A stretch of 64,000 nt of DNA, taken from NCBI GenBank assembly GCA_964034945.1, contig OZ035962.1, positions 10,057,789-10,121,788 of the forward strand, given 5' to 3'. How positions within the stretch are numbered: position 1 is the first letter of the stretch; every line of letters starts with the position of its first letter. Positions 31,523 to 42,272 of the stretch are shown piece by piece. The notes below the pieces were generated by a model. The model worked only from the letters and a program-made list of their open reading frames with translations. It had not been told where the DNA came from and did no database searches. Origin of the DNA: Chrysopilus asiliformis (lineage: Eukaryota; Arthropoda; Insecta; Diptera; Rhagionidae). The translations under genes and the position numbers were made by a program.

Positions 31523-31919
31523 AACATAACAAAAGCTATAATTGCCAATCTGGCAATCATTGGAGACCCGTATGGTGATATTCGTATCAAAATTCGAATA
31601 GTTGTACCAAAATTCCACTTTGAAGTCAAACTTTCCAATAAGATTTTTAAAATTTTTTCCAATCGGATTTTGATGTATGGGAGTTTTATGTAGAATCATA
31701 TCCTAAATAACTTTTGTTCTTGGACTTTTTTGATAAGATGCACCGTTTTGGAGATATTTACAAAAACCGTTTTCGTTCGTAACGGTTTAATGGTCCATTT
31801 TTGCCCATTAACGAACTTAGCCTCGCATTTTACGAAAAACGGATCTGCGCAAAATTTCAAGTCTCTAGCTCAATCCGTGCGCCCGCAATCCGCGCCACAG
31901 ACAGACAGACAGACAGACG

Positions 31920-31998
<79 letters not shown>

Positions 31999-32155
31999 GG
32001 ACAGACAGACAGACGGACGGACATGCAAAAATTAAATATTTTTATCATTCTAAACACACTGGTGTAATTCATTTTTTTGTGCGATGACGGGATCTTGGCG
32101 TTACAAACGGTAAGGCAAAGTTAATATACCCTTTGGTTTCACCATACGGGTATAA
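31523..32155 (+). mobile_element. R2 Helentron/DINE-1-like element, copy b (complete)
   Basis: The best-preserved copy. It has the start ACATAACAAAAGC, hairpin ATTGCCAATCTGGCAAT, 5' subterminal ACCCGTATGGTGA (31566-31578), core, long GACA/GACG array, CACACTGGTGTAATTC, GATGACGGGATCTTGGCG, and 3' subterminal TCACCATACGGGT (32139-32151). It is followed at once by the start of the next copy. The subterminal inverted repeat is 13 bp and exact. Confidence 0.65.
31901..32022 (+). repeat. GACA/GACG microsatellite within R2 copy b
   Basis: About 30 tetranucleotide units, mostly GACA with scattered GACG. On the other strand this is the GTCY pattern known from DINE-1-type elements. Confidence 0.9.
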
Positions 32156-32558
32156 ACATAACAAAAGCTATAATTGCCAATCTGGCAATTATTGAAAACC
32201 CGTATGGTGATATTCGTGTCAAAATTCGAACAGTTGTACCAAAATTCCACTTTGAAGTCAAACTTTCCAATAAGATTTTTTAAAATTTATTCCAATCGGA
32301 TTTTGATGTATGGGAGTTTTATGTAGAATCATATCCTAAATAACTTTTGTTCTTGGACTTTTTTGATAAGATGCACCGTTTTGGAGATATTCACAAAAAC
32401 CGTTTTCGTTCGTAACGGTTTAATGGTCCATTTTTGCTCATTAACGAACTTAGCCTCGCATTTTACGAAAAACGGATCTGCGTGTGATGACGGGATCTTG
32501 GCGTTACAAACGGTAAGGAAAAGTTAATATACCCTTTGGTTTCACCATACGGGTATAA
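32156..32558 (+). mobile_element. R2 copy c, head-to-tail with copy b, microsatellite deleted
   Basis: Starts directly at the last base of copy b. It follows the same sequence to CGGATCTGCG, then jumps to TGTGATGACGGGATC, so the segment with the GACA run and CACACTGGTG is missing. It ends at the usual ATACGGGTATAA. Confidence 0.65.
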
Positions 32559-34380
32559 TAAATTTCACTCTATATCAGCCAACAAAATAATTTTGTTTAA
32601 ATCATTGTTAAATTGCCCAAATGTTTGTCAAAACAACAAAAAAATTGTCAATTGGAACAAATATTTTTGTGGGGAAATCTTTGTTCAACAAAAAAATTGT
32701 TATTTTTACAAAAATAAACTTACAAATGATGTTTTGTTAAATTAATAAAACAATTGTGAAATTAACAATGCCGAATTTGTCAAAAAGACAAAAAATTGTT
32801 TTGTTTACAAATTTTTGAAAATTTTGCCAAAAAATTAAAATTTTCAAGAAACTAAAAATATTTGATGTGAACAGCACATGATTCTCTTATACCTTATATA
32901 AGTAAAATATTATAGCTTATACAAAAATATGATTTCCTTTTATAAAATCTGAAATATCTCGATAACGGTAGATGATATCGATTGATTGTAAAAGGCAAAA
33001 ATGTAGAGAATCTTTCAACTATTTTTTCGAAAAACCGTTAGTTTGCCAGCAATTTGCAAAATTCTTTTTTTTTAACTTTTTGATGCAAATATCTTAATAA
33101 CGGTATCTTAATAACGGTATCTTAATAACGGTATCTTAATAATCGTATTAGTCTCTTTAATGCATCTCATACAATTGTAAAAAAAAACTGATTTTTGGAT
33201 AAATAAAATCATTGTTAAATTACACAAATTTTTAACAAAAAATACAGTACAGGTTTTGACTGAATTTCTAGTTTTTATTCAAACAAACATAATGTACGTC
33301 TTTTTTAGAACTGTATTAAATATTTAAGAATAAAATACTTTTCTCATCTAGCTCATCTGGTAACGCCGTTGCGTCTCTTATGTTTGGCACTACATTTCTT
33401 TCTCTGTATCACAATTGCAGATTTTCTAGCCAATTAGAATGCCAAGCTCTGGGTATTTCTGGGTTATTCGTTTTCGGTTACATGGTTTTTTTCTCATTTA
33501 GTATATGGAGGTTTGTCTTCCGTATTCTGTCTGAAGTTTATGGTGTCGCTCTCTTCTAATAAGTTTATTTATCTTTCTCTTGCCAACGGAATATCACCAT
33601 TTACATTTTAAGCTCAATTTTAAGGCCATTTGATCTTATAGTGTGGTATGGCCATTAAGAAAACGAATTTTTAGTCAAATCTGAAAATATTTGCAGTAAA
33701 GGGTTAAAATAAAATCGGTTTTGCCTTTATTTTTAATTAGTATAACGCCTTTGACGCTCTTATCACATTCGTTATGGAATCCAATTAAAATAATGTGACA
33801 ATTTTTAGCGGCAATTGAGGCTAGTAGTTAGTCTCAAAAAGTTCTCCCATTCGACTATGTGGATTAAAGGTTCTTCACCGAAATAAAAGTGATTTATTTT
33901 AAAAGAAATCCGTAATAAAAAACGAATTCTTTGGAATTGTAGGCATTATGTAGTTGACATGTGTGCTTGAAAAATATTGTGAAAATGTAAAAAGGCAACA
34001 GTTAGGAGCCTTTGATTTTTAAACATAGTTCGGTCATAGCAGGTTTAAAATTTATAATGCATGCGTACGACAACATACAACTTCCAAAGGTGATTTCTTA
34101 ACACAAAAACATTTTGCGTCTTATATCTACAGAAAAAAAAACATTTTTTGCATGTAAGCTTCACTGTTTTTTTTTTGAAAAAAAAATATCATGCACAAGA
34201 GCAGTTATTCATGACTTTTTTGGCAGATTTCCAAATCTAACTAAATCTATCGTAAAATTGGGTATCTTTAAGATTCACAAAAACTTAAATATTTTGCGTC
34301 AAAAATCAAATTTTGATGGTAACTTTTAATGGTAACTTTTAATGGTAACTTTTAACATTTTTGAAACGATGTTTTCTTTT
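32559..34380. other. Intergenic with low-complexity and short tandem repeats
   Basis: 32560-32820 is rich in CAATTTTTTTGTT/AACAAAAAAATTG motifs in both orientations. 33090-33145 has four tandem copies of ATCTTAATAACGGT, the last one diverged. 34316-34355 has three tandem copies of GGTAACTTTTAAT. No gene supported before 34390. Confidence 0.5.
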
Positions 34381-34409
34381 TCTTTTTCAGGATTTATGAC
34401 AAACAATCA

Positions 34410-35387
34410 ATGATAAAAATGAATATATGGGCAACAATAATTGTAATTATAGTTACAGAAAATCTGGTAAAAGCAAAGCAAGAAACTGAAAACCGTGGTA
34501 TGGTGGGTGATTTTTTCAAAAAAACCCCTAAAATGATGAACAATATTTTTAATAAGTTTAAAGAAAACATAAAGTCATTGACGACTAAGTCAAAAGACTA
34601 TCTTGAAACTTCCATACCAAAATTACAGAATTCATCAAAAACCCTCGTAAAAAGAGTGAAAAACGTATTCAAAAAAACGGAAAAAACTTTAAATAGAAGC
34701 GAAGGAAATTTTAAAACTGCTATGGCAGAAAATTATAAAATATCTGCTTACAAACCGCTGGTTAATAAAACAGTACAAGCTGTCCAAAAGATAATTTCTA
34801 GTGTTAAAACTGGTCTCGTCAATTTGAAAGAGGGAACTTTAAAAAAAATTACTCAAATTCGAGATGGAATTCAAAAATCCACAAAAACAGCTGTGAAATC
34901 TTTGGTAGGTTTTACTGAGAAAATCAACAATAAAATTAAGAAATGGGCAAATGGAAAAAATCCCGAACAGGCCAACAGTTGTTCCAACAATATTTTGCCA
35001 CAGGTTAAAAATTTTGGCAATTTTCATTTAAATTCTATCCAAACTTGTATTTCTTCGGCGGAGGAAAATCTTCAGAAAATCGTATCAAATGTGACTGTGA
35101 TTTTTACGGAAATCCCTGACAATGTCAATGATGTAGTCGAAAGTATCCCTAAATGCTTCAAAAATCAACCTGATCAGGAGAATGCGGGCAATTGCGGCGA
35201 TGGTATTACTCAAACGGCCAAACGGAAAGCCGATGATTTAAAAAATGCAATTTATGATATCCAAGTTATTACAAGCATGGAATTCATGAAAAGCGAAGCA
35301 GACATGTCTGAATGTTCATCGGAGGTTAATCTGCAAGCTGACGCTATGGTTAGAGCTCTAGAAAAAGAAATCGATAATTGTGTATAG
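34410..35387 (+). CDS. Secreted helical six-cysteine protein, divergent member C
   Basis: A 325-residue protein. The start is either the first ATG (MIKMNIW...) or Met4. The signal peptide extends to about residue 22 (IWATIIVIIVT, cleavage near VKA|KQ). The chain is very basic, with Lys/Thr/Ser-rich helices. Cysteines at 191, 213, 249, 262, 302 and 324 give gaps 22, 36, 13, 40 and 22, exactly those of subfamily A. Cys1 is followed by SNNILPQ, and the C-terminus is EKEIDNCV against AKDIDSCLKP. There is no TATA box close upstream. Instead a pyrimidine tract ending TTTTTCAG lies at 34381-34390, so a 5'-UTR intron with a promoter further upstream is possible. AT-rich codons. Function unknown. Confidence 0.85.
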   Translation: MIKMNIWATIIVIIVTENLVKAKQETENRGMVGDFFKKTPKMMNNIFNKFKENIKSLTTKSKDYLETSIPKLQNSSKTLVKRVKNVFKKTEKTLNRSEGNFKTAMAENYKISAYKPLVNKTVQAVQKIISSVKTGLVNLKEGTLKKITQIRDGIQKSTKTAVKSLVGFTEKINNKIKKWANGKNPEQANSCSNNILPQVKNFGNFHLNSIQTCISSAEENLQKIVSNVTVIFTEIPDNVNDVVESIPKCFKNQPDQENAGNCGDGITQTAKRKADDLKNAIYDIQVITSMEFMKSEADMSECSSEVNLQADAMVRALEKEIDNCV

Positions 35388-35554
35388 TTTAATGATAAAA
35401 CAATTGAAATTAGTTTATTTTGATAATACTTTTGACAGAATTTTAATAAAAATCTTAACTGACATAGTATTTATGTTGAAAAAACAAACAAAAATAAAAA
35501 TGAAAAATATATTTTGGCCTAATTGCAATGTATGTAGGTCCTATAAGACTGAAT

Positions 35555-35896
35555 TTACATACAAAAAATTATAAATTCACAATTATAGGGCCTTGATTGT
35601 AGAACTTGGCTGTCAAAATTGTTGACATTACAACGGTTTGTACAATATTCACATAAATTGCAATCAATCTCAATTATTCTTCTTTTTATCCATATACAGT
35701 ACAACTTGCCACACAGCTCAACTAAGTTGCATTTTTTAATTGGAGCGTGTGTGGGCCCTATTAGAACTTTGAGCGTATATAAAATTACAATATAATAAAA
35801 TTCGCCTGAAAGTAGGCTACTAAAACTTAAGCGATCATTTTCTTCCAAAGATATCAAGTCCCACTCACACTTGCGATTTTTTCTTGATTTTCTCAC
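35555..35896 (-). CDS. Possible small cysteine-rich secreted or membrane protein, uncertain
   Basis: An open frame of 113 codons converging with the 34410 gene. A hydrophobic stretch (FYYIVILYTLKVLIG) is followed by a cysteine-rich tail with C-x5-C-x4-C-x11-C-x2-C-x2-C-x3-C, then two later cysteines. A strong GTGAGT donor near 35868 and a CTTTCAG acceptor near 35809 could remove about 60 bp just before the hydrophobic part, but the upstream ATG then falls out of frame. No TATA seen. It may be a real gene with an unresolved first exon, or chance. Confidence 0.22.
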   Translation of the reverse strand: MRKSRKNRKCEWDLISLEENDRLSFSSLLSGEFYYIVILYTLKVLIGPTHAPIKKCNLVELCGKLYCIWIKRRIIEIDCNLCEYCTNRCNVNNFDSQVLQSRPYNCEFIIFCM

Positions 35897-36196
35897 AAAT
35901 CATTTGTCAAAATTTAATCAGAAAGAAGAGTACCACCCGATAAACCCGAAAAGGAAGTGAGTGCTGTCACAAATTCAGCCCAATTTATTTCACTTGAATT
36001 TAGTTAAAACAATCAACTATCCATCAAGGAAAAGTCGTAAAATTTTAATTTTTTTGAAAGCAAAAACGACTATTTTTCACATTTAACTATGGAAACATCC
36101 ATTTGTCTTCTACTTCTATCACTATCTTTCAATGTTTTTCTGTCAGTTTCTATCAAGTGTCATAACATAAAAAACGAAGTGTTATAATAGCATAAA

Positions 36197-36356
36197 CCCC
36201 AAGTCACACTAACGATTCCGATTACGATTGCAATTACGATTGAAGCTTCTGGACCAATGAGAACAAAGCTTTCAACGATAGGGAAGTGAAAGCTTTGATC
36301 TCATTGGTCGAGGAAGCTCAATCGTAATTGCAATCGTTAGTCTGAATTGGGCTTAA
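36197..36356. repeat. Foldback MITE
   Basis: AATTACGATTGAAGCTTC on the left pairs with GAAGCTCAATCGTAATT on the right. Further pairing is seen in ACCAATGAGAACAAAGCTTT with AAAGCTTTGATCTCATTGGT, and in the outer CACTAACGATT/AATCGTTAGTC. The palindrome is about 160 bp. Confidence 0.7.
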
Positions 36357-36502
36357 GGGTGAGAACCAGTTATTGGACTTGAGGATGAGTAAAATGTAGT
36401 AGATTTTCCCAAATAGGGTAGTGAATTGCAATAATGGTGATTTTTCTAAACTATAGTGCAACAAAAATGCGGGTTTATTTTATATTCAAGTAAAATCATG
36501 AA

Positions 36503-36674
36503 AAAGAGCTTTTAAAGAGGGTCCATTTAAAGAAAAATGTGGAAAAAATATGAAAAATCACCCCAAATTCAATTCGGTGTCCCCTTTCAAAGAGCTTTTA
36601 AAGAGGGTCCATTTAAAGAAAAATGTGGAGAAAATATGAAAAATCACCCCAAATTCAATTCGGTGTCCCTTTTC
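36503..36674 (+). repeat. 86-bp direct tandem duplication
   Basis: Two adjacent 86-bp units beginning AAAGAGCTTTTAAAGAGG and ending GGTGTCCCCTTTC or GGTGTCCCTTTTC, nearly identical, which points to a recent duplication. Confidence 0.9.
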
Positions 36675-36679
36675 ATCAG

Positions 36680-38027
36680 TGCCGGGTGTGGATCCCTCTT
36701 GACTTGAGCCCCTACGGCATTTAGTTGGTTTAATCGAGAATTTTTTCAATACGGCTCACATCACAATTGATGCGGGGGCTCAGAATTTGTACTCGCTATT
36801 TTCTTTAAATTTATAACAAATCGCTTGTGAGCTGGCGCTTGTAAGCGTTAACAAGCGTGAATTAATGTTGTATTTTTTTAATTGTATGGGGTAGATACAT
36901 GCAGTAGATACATGCTAGCGCTTGTCGAAGCTTGCAACAAGTGCTTAAAGCTGAACAAGTATAGTGAGAAGGAACGCTTTTGTGATTATCTAAAAACGGT
37001 AAGTCGAATCGACTGTCTCTTTAAATCCGGGAGGTATGGTCACCATAATTAGAGGTGATATTATAGTTTGTTTTTTGTCTCTTTTTGTTCAATGCCATAA
37101 AATTTTGAGCAAAACGTTCATAAAACACACCGTATTTGATGGAAAATTGAGATTTTTTAAACCGAGGAAAGACTTTAATTTCTAGAATTCAATAAAGGCG
37201 TGTAAATTTCAAGTAAAATCTTTTATGGTTCAAAATTATGTTTTAACCATGAAAACAATTTTTTCTTTGAAAAGCGCCCCCTGGGATTCTGCTTGCACGG
37301 TTATACGACTAATTTCCAAGAAGTCAAATGTCTTTAAACAACAATTCTAAATGAGAACCGAAAAACAATTCACAAAAACTGGGAACAAATTCTTGAGAAA
37401 TATCCGACAATATTATGAATGACATAAGACAAAAATACTTGCTTGTAGCAAAAAAAGGGTTTTATTAAATTCATTCAAAATAAATTGAATATTGTTCCTG
37501 TTCACAATTCGAAATTGAAATGTTATGTAGCCATGAGTACATCATTAAATTAATTTTTACTTCAAAATTAGAAGATCATTAAATGTCAATTTTTATGAGC
37601 TATTTGGGATATGCAGAACACTCAACATTCATCTGAAGAACCAATTCTTTGAAATTATGATGTTGTCTTCATCTTGCAACTTCGGATGTTTTTCATGTCT
37701 GAAAATTACTACATTTAAGGTTCGTACGTGACCGTAAAAATTGTTCAGTTTCAAAAAACACTTTCAAGTGTAATAAATTCTTGAACGTTTTTAAAATGTT
37801 AGGGACTGATTTCACAATGACTCAAGCGAGTAAAAGAGCTACACATCTACTTAAATTCCATGCATATTCAGTTATTATTGATTGAAATGAACATGTTTTA
37901 AGGAGAAAACGATCATAACTAATGATATAAAATGTATTTTTAAATAACCTTTTAAAACAATATTTTAGAGCCACTTATCAGTAGCTAATTTTCAAAGGGG
38001 GAAATTTTTTTGCTAAAAAGTTTATTC
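36680..38027. other. Intergenic, nothing recognised
   Basis: AT-rich; 36830-36960 has several AAGCGCTTG-like motifs (GCGCTTGTAAGCG, AGCGCTTGTCG). No gene supported. Confidence 0.35.
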
Positions 38028-38228
38028 TTCGGCACCAGGGATGGGAAACGTTATCGTAACGTAACAAAATAACGAAACGAAATAACGATTTTCCGGTTTT
38101 TGTCTCATAATTTCGTTATGTTGTTATAGAAATTGAATTCCGTTACAATCACGTTAAACGTAACGAAAACCGAAAAACATGATTTCATTTTTTTGTTATT
38201 TATTTATGTTTGCTTTATTTTATTTTTT

Positions 38229-38671
38229 ACTAGCTTGCATACCCGTCGTTGCCGGGTTAAGTTTTTTCAAATTTTTTTTTTTGATGGTCTATGTTGGAGC
38301 TAAACTTCAGGCCAATCGGCTCGGTAGTTTCCCCGCGAAAGGGTAACATAGAGGGAACACTAAGTTTCGAGATGACAGTACCCTCTCCCCTTACTCGCCC
38401 CACCTCTCGGACTACTTTTTAATGGGTCTATGTTGGAGGTGGACCCTCGACGAACATCTATGCCAAATTTCAGGCCAATCGGTTCAGTAGTTTCCCCGCG
38501 AAAGAGTAACATAGCGCAAAAACTAAGTTTCGAAATCACTTTACCCCCTCCTCTTATTCCCCCCACCCCTCTCGCTACTTTTCCGTATGCCTATGTTGGA
38601 ACCAGAACTACCACAGACACTCATGCCAAATTTCAAGTCAATCGGTTCAGCCGTTTTAGCGTGAAAGAGGA

Positions 38672-38702
<31 letters not shown>

Positions 38703-38730
38703 CCAACTCATTTTTATATATTAGTATGAT
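38229..38730 (+). mobile_element. R3 interspersed element, copy b, nested in the hAT
   Basis: ACTAGCTTGCATACCCGTCG at the start, two internal repeats of GGCCAATCGG.TC.GTAGTTTCC, then AATCGGTTCAGCCGTTTTAG, six GACA units, and the end TATATATTAGTATGAT. Longer than copy a at 12066, which lacks the GACA run. Confidence 0.6.
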
Positions 38731-38802
38731 TGATCTTTTTTTGTGAAAAGTTCATCAAGTATAACCCCACTGACCTACCACCTGCATTTAATCAAAAATA
38801 TT

Positions 38803-39365
38803 GGGGTAATATTTTTAATTATATTTTGATTCTAAATCGGACTTTGTTTTGGCCTGATTCATCCTACTTCTGGAGATTCGAAAAAGAAAATATTTTCTGT
38901 AACTTTTTTGCTTATAAAAATATTTTCAACCATCATCCTCGGCGCTCCAGCTCCTGGAGTGCCTAAATTTAAGGTATCAAAACAATTTCTTCCCTGTTTC
39001 GCACCTACAGTTTTACGTGGATTGCGAACCATGGATGAATTACAACATTTGTAAGGTTTTTACGTTGCAATCCATCATCAGCAGAGGTCGTGTAAGCACA
39101 ATCTAGACCGACGATGCCGTTAACACCAAGCGGGAACTATTACTACTCATTTCGTAAAGCAAGTTGAGTGGACTTGAAATCACAATGTGCGACAGTCGGG
39201 AATTGAACAACCGAACACCGGAACACGGGCCAAGTACTTTACCACTTGGACTACGCTGGATATACTTTATTTTTCGTATTTCCAGAAGAATTTTCAGAAG
39301 ATCTGGCCAAAACAAAGTCCGATTCAGAATCAACGACGTAAAAATATCCTAAAATTAAATATATT
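38803..39365. repeat. Inverted repeat flanking a tRNA-like SINE head
   Basis: 38803-38895 (GATTCTAAATCGGACTTTG, TTTTGGCCTGATTC) matches the reverse complement of about 39260-39365 (GATTCTGAATCGGACTTTG, TTTTGGCCAGATC). The arms are about 95 bp around a 360-bp loop. Confidence 0.6.
39190..39258 (-). ncRNA. tRNA-like SINE head or tRNA pseudogene
   Basis: On the minus strand TAGTCCAAGTGG fits a pol III A box and GTTCAATTCCC fits a B box, about 35 bp apart, with a recognisable D-arm to T-arm order. Stems are imperfect and it lies inside a transposon, so it is read as a SINE-derived or pseudogene tRNA, not a functional tRNA. Confidence 0.4.
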
Positions 39366-39803
39366 TGATATTGACACAAAAAACGTCGTTTTTATTGTGG
39401 ATTTTTTTTAATGAACAAATCTTTTGTTCGATATTCATTTTCTTAAAGGTTTTTTTTATTGATTTTTTAATTTAAGAATCATTATTTTTGTTTTTTTATT
39501 TGTGTTTTCTTTTTGTTAAGTTTTATTAATTTAAAAAAAATTATTTTTATGGAAACTGCACGGAATTACTTATTATTAATTGTGATAAATACACTATTAT
39601 TAAAGTGCAAAGTGCAATATTTTTTTTTAGTTTTCAGTTTCAATACATTGTGTAACGAAATAAAAACGTTATAACGTAACGCAATGAAATTTTTTATCGT
39701 TACAAAATGAAAAAAAACGTAACGAAATAAAATTTGAATTTCGTTGAATAGCGAAATGTATAACGTTACGATTTTTTTTTCGCTTGCCATCCCTATTCGG
39801 AAC

Positions 39804-41750
39804 ACATTGTAGTGCAGTTCCGTACTAGGAGCAAAACTATTCAAGCGTCCATTCTTGAATTTATTCCGCCATATGAATGAATGGTGCACGTAAATAAAAC
39901 CCCAAACAATAATGAATGGAACTCTACTTGGAAAAACTCTATGAGACAAAAAACCATCATTACAAGTACAAAAGTTTTTTTTTTTTTTAAAAAGAACACA
40001 ACAAGTCTCGTATGCAAGTACATTACAGCTCTTAAAACAGTGACAGTGAATGGCTAATATATGGTTTGGTATTATAAGTTCACATATGCATGCAACCTAT
40101 GCAATAATTTCGAGTAAAAATTCAGGAAAAACACCAGCAAAAAACAATTCTGTACATTTACTGCACAATATGCGTATTTGTTTTTGGTAAATCAAACCAA
40201 GGGAAAAAGAACTGAAAATCGTCTGGCAGTTGTCATTTTAGATGACATCAAGATAAGGGATGGAAAGAATAAGAAAGGACCAAGTACTGAACCCTCAGGC
40301 ACATTGTGTTATCAACGGGTGGTCTCCATGTTGTCGTTCTCTTAATTCAAATGAATTGAAAGATATTTAGCTAAATTATGTTGTGACGAGTATGGAATGT
40401 ATGCATTCTGTTGATGAATCTCTTGACTAATATCATATGCTTTTAAAAACTGTAAAGAGCAGTTGGAAGTTCAATTGACACGTTTTTAGTCACGTGACAA
40501 CCAATGAACTTTTTGCTAGTGATTTTTTTATGTAGCGTAAACCTTATCAAATTTAGTGATTATTATCACAGTATTCTATTGGTTGGAGGAAAATTCATGA
40601 TAATTGGAATTTCCCCAATAATGAGGACAGAAAAAATATCACAAAGTTTTAATTTACCCATCTTAAAATAGATATGACGAATCTAGTTTACTATTGTGAC
40701 GCTATTTCTGCATAGATTTCTTATTTCGAAAAAAAAAAATCCATTTACATTTCAGCAGAAATTCTGGATTAAAAATATCTACCACACAACTGACTGTTAA
40801 CGCCATTAAAAAAAATTACCTGTTATACATATTTGCCATAATTGTTTAATTATCGCTGTTAGCAAAGCCATGAAAACCGAATATCTGGATTGTTTTTTTT
40901 CTTCTCCTGGAAATTGCTGATTTCCCAGATACCGACATATCATAAACATGCGTGAACACTGAGCACATTCGTAATAAATTTTTTCTTACATTTCTGGTGT
41001 GAAATATGATACTTATTTAATAATTCAAGGTTAACATATGTTGAGCCAAAGTATTGCAAAAAACACTGTCGCCCTGATAAGGTTTGGTTCATGGGAGTTA
41101 GATATGCTTTTTTTTATTCGACTTTGGATTTTTTTACGTTTCGTTGCCAGTATTTATGTGTATTTCAAGTGTCGAAGTTATATGAACTGAATTATCTAAA
41201 AGAATTTGGGAGTAATCAAGTTTTGTAGGTGAACAACATAAAATTCAACAAATCGTCTTCCAACAATTTATAGTAGATTTCTTGTCTCAAATGTCTGAAA
41301 ATTAGACTTGCCAAAATTAAGCATTTTATTGAAATTTGAGTAAGTATAGAAACGCGGTTACGTTATTCTGCGATTCTACCAAATTTAAAATCATATTAAT
41401 CAGTTCTTTAATTCAATTCCATAACTGGACAATTCATATTAACATTTATACTACAAAATGATGGTATCATAATTTATACCCAGAATTGATAACGTGTTAA
41501 TTAAATCTTTATTTTTATGAGCAAAAACTCTATTCTATTATCTGTTAATAAATTGAAAATTTTCAATTAAGCTATGAAAAATTGTTACCCAAAATAGAAC
41601 ATATGCAGTTCTTAATCATAGAAATTTAATGTGGGGTCAATAAAGCTGATAACATCTTAAATGATTCAACAGCAATTCTTACGATTTTTGTGTTACTCAA
41701 TGTGTTTTTAATTTTTTTTTATAGAACTTTGAGGTTAAAAATAATTAAAA
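39804..41750. other. Intergenic, nothing recognised
   Basis: About 1.9 kb of AT-rich sequence. No supported gene, promoter or repeat. Confidence 0.4.
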
Positions 41751-42272
41751 AACATAACAAAAGCTATAATTGCTACTCTGGCAATTATTGGAGACCCGTA
41801 TGGTGATATTTGTATCAAAATTCCACTTTGAAGTCAAACTTTCCAATAAGATTTTTTAAAATTTATTCCAATCGGATTTTGATGTATGGGAGATTTATGT
41901 AGAATCATATCCTAAATAACTTTTGTTCTTGGACTTTTTTGATAAAATTCACCGTTTTGAGATATTCACAAAAAACGATTTCGTTCGCATGGGGGGTACC
42001 CCCCTAATGGTCCATTTTTGCCCATTAACGAACTTAGCCTCACATTTTACGAAAAACGGATCTGCGCAAAATTTCAAGTCTCTAGCTCAATCCGTGCGCC
42101 TGCAATCCGCGCCACAGACAGACAGACGGACGGACATGGAAAATTCAATTTTTTTTATCATTCTAAACACACTGGTGTAATTCATTTTTGTGTGTGATGA
42201 CGGGATCTTGGCGTTACAAACGGTAAGGCAAATCTAATACATATACCCTTTGGTTTCACCATACGGGTATAA
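41751..42272 (+). mobile_element. R2 Helentron/DINE-1-like element, copy d
   Basis: Complete from ACATAACAAAAGC to CACCATACGGGTATAAA, with ACCCGTATGGTGA near the start and only two or three GACA/GACG units. It lacks the TTCGAACAGTTGTACC line present in copies b and e. Confidence 0.65.

Larger units (their letters stand above)
38036..39795. mobile_element. Non-autonomous hAT element with 8-bp target duplication
   Basis: Ends are CAGGGATGGGAAACG (left) and CGCTTGCCATCCCTA (right), a typical hAT-type terminus. Flanking octamers TTCGGCAC (38028-38035) and TTCGGAAC (39796-39803) match at 7 of 8 bases. Sub-terminal regions are full of AACGTTAC, TAACGAAAC and ATAACG motifs. It contains nested repeats (an R3 element, an inverted repeat and a tRNA-like head) and no transposase, so it was filled by later insertions. 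Confidence 0.75.

Noticed and set aside
31730..32072. Three overlapping open frames of Thr/Asp/Arg/Gln or Ser/Val/Cys/Leu repeats
   Set aside because: Translations of the GACA/GACG microsatellite in R2 copy b.
39190..39258. A functional tRNA gene
   Set aside because: A and B boxes are present, but the acceptor and anticodon stems do not pair well and the copy lies inside a transposon.
39566..39949. A 127-codon minus-strand frame
   Set aside because: It overlaps the right end of the hAT element and its target duplication, and has low-complexity composition.
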